NCBI RefSeq assembly: GCF_022458985.1
Contig: NC_061775.1
Coordinates: forward strand, 28,284,819-28,348,818
DNA length: 64,000 bases
Source: Mugil cephalus
Lineage: Eukaryota; Chordata; Actinopteri; Mugiliformes; Mugilidae
Direction: 5' to 3'
Positions 56,676 to 64,000 of this stretch are shown in pieces; position 1 is the stretch's first letter; every line of letters starts with the position of its first letter. The notes beneath the pieces were generated by a model. That model worked only from the letters and a program-made list of their open reading frames with translations, made no database searches and was not told the origin of the DNA. Position numbers and translations under genes: made by a program.

Positions 56676-57240
56676 TACGGGTTAAATATATAAAGATAAA
56701 CTAACAATAACGAATAACTAATGAATGAAGCAGTAAAATTAATCATCCGACTCATTTCTGTGTTTATTAACAGATAATAATTGAGAATATTTAAGCTTTA
56801 ATACTTATTTCTTGGTCTTTAATTGACGTTTTCCACTTTGCCAAAGTCCAAATGCCATAGTTACTCACGTCGTGACTGATGCATGCCGGGAGGTGTCGTT
56901 CTTAAAGCTGCCGTTAAGCCTTTGCTCTCTACTCGGATCGTGAGACGAGCGAACTACATTACCCATGATCCAATTACGGGTTTACATTTTTTTAAAAGCT
57001 AAACTAATAATAACTAATAACTTTTAAATGAAGCAGTAAACTTAATCATACGAGTAACATTTAAACTGTAGTACTTTTATCTTTCTGTTTTTGGACTTTA
57101 ATCGGCGTCCTCCACTTTGCCAAACTCCAACCGCCATCCTTGTCACGTCATGACGGATACATGCCGGGAGTTGTAGTTCTTAACGCTGCCACTTATTCTC
57201 GCGGTGACGTTAGTGAACTACACTACCCATGCACCCGTGC
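56676..57240 (+). promoter_or_regulatory. zbtb37: Duplicated zbtb37 promoter segment with four SBS (ZNF143/THAP11-like) motifs
   Basis: Two diverged direct copies (about 56676-56968 and 56970-57236) share ACGGGTTWAYAT, AACTAATAA, AATGAAGCAGTAAA and CCACTTTGCCAAA. Each copy ends with a pair of facing motifs: ATGCCGGGAG(G/T)TGT on the top strand (56883, 57161) and ACTACATTACCCATGATCC or ACTACACTACCCATGC (56954, 57217). These resemble the ACTACAAxTCCCAGCATGC element bound by ZNF143 and THAP11. The site sits directly upstream of the CpG-rich non-coding exon. Confidence 0.65.
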
Positions 57241-57646
57241 GCGTTTTCTTCCTCCTCTGCTTCCTGCCTGTAGCCTCGGCCCTTCTGCCGTGAAAAAGGA
57301 AGATGAGAAGCAGCGGCCCACCGACACCGAACCGAGCCGAACTTCCAGCGGAATGGCGGCAGAGCGGCTGCTAACGGACCGGAGCCCGAGCTCAGCTGCC
57401 GTTACGCGGCCTTGAAGACAACGCGACCGCCTCTGGAGCTCCGGAGCCTGGAGGAGGAGGAGGTGCAGCCTTCCGATCCGAGCCGGGCCGGGTCGGACCG
57501 GACCGAGTCCCGGTGAGCCGAACCGAGCGGAGCCGCCGCCATCTCCCGTCCCTGCTGACGATGTTCATCGGGCTGCGGGACTGAATCCTCCACAGCACCG
57601 GACCTGAAACCACCCCCGAACCCTCCCTGACCGGCCCCAGCTCCAG
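57241..57646 (+). other. zbtb37: zbtb37 non-coding first exon (CpG-rich)
   Basis: A CpG-dense stretch ending CCAGCTCCAG with donor GTGAGA at 57647, followed by an intron that ends at the acceptor TGTTGCAG (58527), 19 bases before the zbtb37 ATG. The start of transcription is not defined. The two short open frames here do not continue into the BTB exon. Confidence 0.6.
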
Positions 57647-57984
57647 GTGAGAGTCTGGGCTGCACACCTGGGGAGTTTACCTGGTCCCTGTCCCGCTACT
57701 TCCGGGACGCGAGCCAACAATCAGCTGTTCATGGTCCCTTCCTTCCTTCCTCCTTCTTACCTTTCTCAGTTTCCTTCATTCCTTCTTTGCTTCCTCCCTT
57801 CCTGAACTCTGTCCGCCTTCATTTCCTTCTCCCTTTCCTTCCTTCCTTCCTTCCTTCCTAACTTCCTTGCCCGTTCCTTTCCTTCCTCCCCCTTTCCTCT
57901 CTTCCTTCCTTCCTTTTCCTGTTTCCTTACTTCCTTCTTCCCTTCCTTCCCTCCTTACTGATTTCTTACCATGAGAAACGAAAG

Positions 57985-58520
57985 TCCTGGTCCTAGTTCT
58001 AGTTGTAGCCCTGGTCCTGGTCCTGTTTCTGGTTCTGGTTCTGGTCCTAGTCCTGTTTCTGGTTCTGGTCCTAGTCCTGTTTCTGGTTCTGATCCTGGTC
58101 CTAGTTCCAGTTGTAGCCCTGGTTCTGGTCCTAGTCCTATTTCTGGTTCTGGTCCTAGTCCTAGTTGTAGCCCTGGTTCTGGTCCTAGTCCTGTTTCTGA
58201 TCCTGGTCCTGGTCCTGTTTCTGGTCCTAGTTCTAGTTGTAGCCCTGGTCCTGGTCCTAGTCCTGTTTCTGGTTCTGGTCCTCGTCCTGTTTCTGTTTCT
58301 GGTCCTGGTCCTGGTCCTGGTCCTAGTCCTAGTCCTAGTCCTGGTTCTGGTCCCGGTCCTGGTTCTGGTCCTGGTCCTGGTCCTGGTCCTGTTTCTGTTT
58401 CTGTTTCTGTTTCTGGTTCTGTTTCTGGTCCTGGTTCTGGTCCTGGTCCTAGTCTGTTTCTGTTTCTGTTTCTGGTCCTGATCCTGGTCCTGGTCCTGGT
58501 CCTGACCCTGGTCTTGATGT
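57985..58520. repeat. CCTGGTTCTGGTCCTAGT minisatellite abutting the zbtb37 coding exon
   Basis: About 540 bp of 6-bp subunits (GGTCCT, AGTCCT, GGTTCT, GTTTCT) in higher-order blocks with an AGTTGTAGCCCTGG marker. It runs to within a few bases of the acceptor and forms its polypyrimidine tract. An open frame reads through it into the BTB domain, but the BTB ATG at 58547 is the real start. TTCC-rich sequence precedes it at 57735-57955. Confidence 0.96.
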
Positions 58521-58546
58521 GTTGCAGAGTCCCTGCAGGCTGCAGC

Positions 58547-61500
58547 ATGGATCGCTCCGGCAGCATCCAGCTGGACATCCCGGACTTCAGCAACTCGGTT
58601 CTTTCCCACCTGAACCAGCTGCGAGTTCAGGGTCGTCTCTGCGACATCGTGGTCAACGTCCAGGGCCAGAGCTTCCGAGCGCACAAGGTGGTCCTCGCCG
58701 CCAGCTCGCCGTACTTCCGGGACCACATGTCTCTGAGCCAGATGAGCACCGTGTCGCTGACCGTGATCCGAAACCCGTCGGTGTTCGAGCAGCTGCTGTC
58801 GTTCTGCTACACCGGGCGCCTCTGCCTGCAGCTCGCCGACATCATCAGCTACCTGACGGCCGCCAGCTTCCTGCAGATGCAGCACATCATCGACCGCTGC
58901 ACCCAGATCCTGGAGGGCATCCACCTGAAGATCAGCCTGGCGGACCTGGACGAGGAGTCCAGGGATGAGGAGTCGGCGCGAGGACCGAGGGGCACCACCC
59001 GGACCCTGGAGGCGGTGGTCCGGGGGGGTCATCACGCTGGTCTACGGCTCATCGGTTCACGGGGGGCGGGGGAGGCGAGCGAGGCCATCAGCCCGGCGGA
59101 GGAGAGGCTCAGCCCGATGCCGACGTCCGGTCTGGGGGTACCGGGCGCCACCGGCAGCAGCAGAGCGGGTAAGCAAGAGCAAGAAAGGAAGCAAGTATGT
59201 TAGCGAGTCAGTTAGCAAGTATGTTAGCGAGTCAGTTAGCAAGTGGGTTAACAAGAAGGTAAGCAAGTGGGTAGCAAGCGGGTTAGCAAAAGAGTAGCAA
59301 CTGGGTTAGCAAGTGTGTAGTACAAAGGTAAGCAAGTGGGTAGCAAGAGGTTTAGCAACCATGTAAGCAAGTGGGTTAGCAAGAGTGTTGCAAGAGGGTT
59401 AGTGGGTTAGCAAGCATGTTAGCGAGTCAGTTAGCAAGTGGGTTAACAAGAAGATAGCGAGCGGGCAAGCAAATGGGTTACCAAGCTGGTTATTGGGTTA
59501 GCAAGTACGTTAGCACGTGGGTTAACGCAAGAGGGTAGTAAGTAGGTATGGTAAGCAAGTGGGTTAGCAAGAGTGTAGTACAAAGGTAAGCTAGTGGGTA
59601 GTAACAGGTTTAGCAATTGGGTTAGCAAGAGGGTAGCAAGTGGGTTAACAAGAAGGTAGCAAGTGGGATAGCAAGAGGGTAGCAAGAGTGTTGCAAGTGG
59701 GTTACCAAGCAGGTTAGTGGGTTAGCAAGTACGTTAGCACGTGGGTTAACGCAAGAGGGTAGTAAGTAGGTATGGTAAGCAAGTGGGTTAGCAAAAGAGT
59801 AGCAACTGGGCTAGCAAGAGTGTAGTACAAAGGTAAGCTAGTGGGTAGTAACAGGTTTAGCAAGTGGGTTAGCAAGAAAGTAGCAAGAGCAAGAAAGGAA
59901 GCAAGTATGTTCGAGAGTCAGTTAGCAAGAGGGTTAACAAGAAGGTAGCAAGAGGGTTAGCAAGCAGGTAAGCAAATGGGTAGCAAGCGGGTTAGTGGGT
60001 TAGCAAGTATGTTAGCACGTGGGTTAACGCAAGAGGGTAGTATGTAGGTAAGGTAAGCAAGTGGGTTAGCAACTGGGTTAGCAAGAGTGTAGTACAAAGG
60101 TAAGCTAGTGGGTAGTAACAGGTTTAGCAACCAGGTAAGCTAGTGGGTTAGCAAGCGGGTAGCAAGTGGGTTAGCAAGTATGTTAGCGAGTCAGTTAGCA
60201 AGAGGGTTAGCAAGCAGGTAAGCAAATGGGTAGCAAGCAGGCTATTGGGTTAGCAAGCATGTTAGCACGTGGGTTAACGCAAGAGGATAGTAAGTAGGTA
60301 AGGTAAGCAAGTGGGTAGCAAGCGGGTTAGCAAAAGAGTAGCAACTGGGTTAGCAAGAGTGTAGTACAAAGGTAAGCTAGTGGGTAGTAACAGGTTTAGC
60401 AAGTGGGTTAGCAAGAGGGTAGCAAGTGGGTTAACAAGAAGGTTAGTGGGTTAGCAAGCAGGTAAGCAAGAGTGTTGCAAGTGGGTTAACGCAAGAGGGT
60501 TAGCAAGCAGGTAAGCAAGTGGGTTACCAAGCAGGTTATTGGGTTAGCAAGTACGTTAGCACGTGGGGTAACGCAAGAGGGTAGTAAGTAAGTATGGTAA
60601 GCAAGTGGGTTAGCAAGAGTGTAGTACAAAGGTAAGCTAGTGGGTAGTAACAGGTTTAGCAAGCAGGTAAGCCATCGGGTTAGCAAGCAGGTTAGCAAGT
60701 CCATCCATCGTAAGTAGAGCACCTGAGGAAAGAACTGTTGTGAAACCTCCTGACCACCATCAGCCCTTCTGTTGTTTCTTGTAAACCTTAAAACCATAAA
60801 ACGTGACGAAGCTTTGCACCTTTAAGGACCAGGTAAGGAGCCCATCCTGCGCATCAACCGGGCCGGTCAGTGGTACGTGGAGACGAGCAGCGAGCCGGAT
60901 CGACCCGGCAGCGCCGAGGAAGGCAGCAGCGTGGACGGCGTCCGGATCAAGACCGAGCGGATGGAGGAGTGGATCGGAGCAGGGGAGCACCAGGAGGAAG
61001 GGGGGCCGGTGGAGGAGGGCGCCACCGTGATGATCGACACGTCGGGGCGAAGTACTCTGGTGACGGGGCCGGTGGGGGTACCAGGGGCCCGCGGGATCCA
61101 ACCATCCTCCAGCTTCAGTGAAACCGACAGGTGTTTGTTTTTCAATTAAAGTCCAAAAACAATGAAATCCCAACGTACTCAAACGAGTACTTGCTAATTA
61201 GCGATGTTGATGTTCGTTACTATTGATAGAATTCGTTAAATCTGTCGTCATATCAAACTAGAAAAGTTAATGAGCTCAAATAAACAGGTTTCAACCATAA
61301 AACTTGACCGTGTTTTATACCTATTTAGGCTCCTGATTGTCCGTAGAATGAATCATCCCGCTATCATGAGCTTGTGCTAACTAGGGCATTGATGCTTTGC
61401 TGCCACTAGATGTCCACTTATGAGGACAACGGGTCTAAATGAAGCAGAATAATCTGCCACAAACCTAAAACTTCATGCTTCCCCGTATGAGGACGCAGGG

Positions 61501-63245
61501 TCTTGGGAGGATAAATTTTGTTTCTACTTCCAGCTTCATGCTACTCCCAAGAGGACCAATCACAGCTCTTGTTCTCTGCTAGCTACGAAGCTAGCCTCTG
61601 TGTGTTAATGTTGCCTCCACGCGGCGCTAACTGGTTGTTTATGTGTTTATCTTCGTCAGGTTCAGTCCCACCGGCAGCGTCGTCGTCCTCACTGAGCGTC
61701 AGAGGGCGAAGAGCGAGTCTCCGAACCGGGCGGACGATCTGCGACAGCCGGGCTCACAGGTACCGACGCTAACAGCTACTGTAACCGCAGCTAACCGTGT
61801 TAGCTGACGTAGCTAATGCAGCTAGCCAGCCAGAGTCTTTGTAATGTTGTAGAACATTATAAAAGATCCACAAAACCCCTAAAATGATTTTTAACGACTG
61901 TAAGAAGATAATAGATCCACTTCATGTACGTGTCCAACCACTGACAGGAAATTTAAAACAATTACGAGCACATGAGTAAAACCTGCCCAGTAAACCGTGA
62001 TCTCTACAACCACCTACAAAACCCCTTGAATCACCTCAAGAACAATCACGACGTCCTAAAGTAGGATCCTTGTGTACCCCTTTAAATACGACTAAAGTTG
62101 GACTAGGACTTTTTGTACCTCCTCAGGTGACTCAATAATCTCCCCAAAGATCATTCCTGATGGTTTCAGTCAGTCCCCAGGTCTGACTCCTATGAACTAA
62201 TCATACAGACACCTAGAACATGTTAAAGGATCTCTGCCACCATCCACAAGACAGGAACCTCTAACAACAGCTCTTACACGACTCCCAGAACTTTTTTTTA
62301 ATGATTGTAAGAACATAATGGATCCAAGACCACTTCAAACCACTGAAAGGAAATTTAAAACAATTACAAGCACATGAGTAAACCAGGATCTCTACAACCA
62401 CCCACTAAACCCCTTGAATCACCTCAAGAACATCCAGGACGTCCTAAAGTAGGACTCGATCTTTGTGAACCCCCCTTTAAATACGACTAAAGTTGGACTA
62501 GGACTTTTTGTACCTCCTCAGTTGACTCAATAATCTCCCCAAAGCACTCGCAGTACTCTCTGAACCCCCCCTAGGTTCCTCCCCAAAGATCCTTCCTGGT
62601 CTGGTTTTAGTCAGTACCCTAGAAGTATGGAGGCATCATGTGCCCGGAGTCCTTGTCCTAGACCATCGTCTGTCCAGTGTTCTGTTAACGTCTTGTTTTT
62701 CCCACCAGGGGGAGGAGCACACGGCCTTCGATATGGGCGGTTACGAGGATTACCTGAGGGAGCAGGTGGGAGACCGCTGGTTCCGCTACAACCCCCGTCT
62801 GACCTGCATCTACTGCTGCAAGTCCTTCAACCAGAAAGGCAGCCTGGACCGCCACATGCGCCTGCACATGGGCATCACGCCGTTCGTCTGCCGCATCTGT
62901 GGTAAGAAGTACACCCGCAAAGACCAGCTGGAGTACCACATCCGCAAGCACACGGGCAACAAGCCCTTCCACTGCCACGTCTGTGGGAAGAGCTTCCCCT
63001 TCCAGGCCATCCTCAACCAGCACTTCCGCAAGAACCACCCGGGCTGCGCCCCCCAAGAGGCCCACAGCGCCTCGCCCGAGACCACCACCGCCTCCGTCAC
63101 GTCCAGGGGCGGCCCGAGCGACGAGGCCTCCCCGAGCCAGGAGGAGTCTGAGGGCGGAGGGGGGGCCAGCGGCGGCGGGAGCAGCAGTGGAGGCCAGTAC
63201 GGAGAAGGTCCCCAAGCCTCGGTATCCACCACGGGACCCGACTGA
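58547..63245 (+). CDS. zbtb37: BTB/POZ zinc-finger transcription factor ZBTB37, complete
   Basis: Exons: 58547-59168, 60833-61130, 61660-61759, 62709-63245; 518 aa (human 503). The BTB/POZ domain spans about residues 1-130 (SIQLDIPDFSNSVLSHLNQL, GRLCDIVVNVQGQSFRAHKV, SYLTAASFLQMQHI). The middle is low-complexity with EPILRINRAGQWYVE and RIKTERMEEW. Exon 3 gives FSPTGSVVVLTERQRAKSES. Three C2H2 fingers occupy 373-393, 401-421 and 429-450, and the tail ends QASVSTTGPD. All of this is ZBTB37-like end to end. BTB domains dimerise and recruit co-repressors; the fingers bind DNA in the nucleus. The exon 2 acceptor is uncertain: AG at 60831-60832 and AG at 60825-60826 are both in frame and differ by two residues. 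Introns 1 and 3 are expanded by repeats. Confidence 0.97.
59169..60712. repeat. 1.5-kb minisatellite filling zbtb37 intron 1
   Basis: Degenerate 10-14 bp units (GGGTTAGCAAGT, AGGTAAGCAAGT, GGGTAGCAAG) with about 250-300 bp higher-order blocks (for example GTTAGCACGTGGGTTAACGC recurs five times or so). It begins at the exon 1 donor itself, GTAAGCAAGAGC, which matches the unit. Confidence 0.97.
61890..62620 (+). repeat. About 400-bp tandem duplication in zbtb37 intron 3
   Basis: The segment at 61890-62200 recurs at 62292-62610: GGAAATTTAAAACAATTAC, CCCTTGAATCACCTCAAGAA, GACGTCCTAAAGTAGGA, ACGACTAAAGTTGGACTAGG and TCAATAATCTCCCCAAAG all appear in the same order, with substitutions and small indels. 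Confidence 0.93.
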
Positions 63246-64000
63246 CCCCGGGGCCGGGAGGAGGTCGCCGACGTGGAGGGCCGGCGTGATCCCGTTGCGC
63301 CTGAAACCAACGGGACGCCGAAAGCCGCTGGAGTCAAAAGACGCCTCAGAGTCCGAACTGAGATTTTTTTCCGCTTTAAACCGCATCTACCTTCACTAAC
63401 CAAACCGAACAGATTAAGCTAAAATGAAGAAAACGCCACACACTCCAACAACCTCATAACGCCACACAAGTCAGTGGTTCTCGTTTGCCTCCGTCTAGTT
63501 TATGTTACAGATTTCTACTTTTTATATTTACAGGTGTTACAGGTTCACAATGCAGCGTCACAACAGTCCGTCTGGTGGAGACTGTGCCAAAATACTCAGT
63601 GCCAGTTTAACCAATCCTTCGTATTTGCCTTGAGACAATCTGGAGACGTCGGGTTAGGAATAATAATCCCACTCGCTCTTCATGTGCCACAGTGGCATTC
63701 AAAAAAAAAAAAAAAAAATATGTAGTTGCACAACAAAAAAAACAACACAACTCAGTCCCAGTGTGATCAGAGCTGCTGATGTTTCACACTACAACACGTC
63801 CACACTACAGGAAAACAGCATCACTCAGAGGTTCTCGGACACTTTCAACATTTCAATGTTTAAACCGAAAGATTTATTCAACAACTGTTTCCATTTCACC
63901 TTCACCAAGATGACAACTCATCACAACTCCCACGCGTAGACATTTAAGCGAACTCTGGTCACACTGGGCCGGTTAATTCGGCCGTAAACGCTTCAGATTA
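63246..64000 (+). other. zbtb37: zbtb37 3' UTR (continues beyond the window)
   Basis: No further coding sequence is recognised. There is an A-run at 63701-63718. The short open frames at 63474-63939 have no recognisable content. No clear AATAAA is seen before the window ends. Confidence 0.6.

Noticed and set aside
57776-59035. 419-codon antisense Arg/Thr repeat frame and the in-frame extension upstream of the zbtb37 ATG
   Set aside because: Both read through the CCTGGT minisatellite. The splice acceptor at 58527 and the family start MDRSGSIQL place the real start at 58547.

Overview
The window is vertebrate nuclear DNA from a ray-finned (teleost) fish. It holds small phase-conserved exons split by GT-AG introns, fish-type L2, Tc1-like and hAT-like transposon remains, and a heavy load of micro- and minisatellites. 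I identified the genes by reading the translated exons and recalling vertebrate families; no search was run.

Layout, left to right: the last three coding exons of cdc14a (+, 20-2877); a complete ten-exon vcam1-like adhesion receptor with eight Ig domains (+, 6386-15130); a complete eleven-exon slc30a7 zinc transporter (+, 20748-28700); a complete seven-coding-exon dph5 diphthine synthase (-, 40623-29740), tail to tail with slc30a7; the single-coding-exon GPCR s1pr1 (+, 50195-51319); a broken Ig-superfamily gene (+, about 54353-56205); and a complete zbtb37 transcription factor (+, 58547-63245). The order cdc14a, vcam1, slc30a7, dph5, s1pr1 is that of human 1p21. GPR88 and EXTL2, which lie inside that human block, are not seen here, and zbtb37 (1q25 in human) is joined on the right.

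The genes are housekeeping or signalling neighbours, not an operon: a cell-cycle phosphatase, an endothelial/leukocyte adhesion molecule, a Golgi zinc importer, an elongation-factor-2 modification enzyme, a sphingosine-1-phosphate receptor and a BTB zinc-finger factor.

The repeats are the most unusual part. Kilobase minisatellites start within a few bases of 5' splice sites in vcam1 introns 3 and 6, slc30a7 intron 7 and zbtb37 intron 1. In zbtb37 the repeat unit itself carries a good 5' splice-site sequence, many times over. Other items are 0.4-0.5 kb tandem duplications inside slc30a7 and zbtb37 introns, a near-intact L2 reverse-transcriptase ORF with a long fold-back at its 5' end nested between inverted arms in dph5 intron 1, and a duplicated zbtb37 promoter segment carrying four ZNF143/THAP11-like (SBS) motifs.
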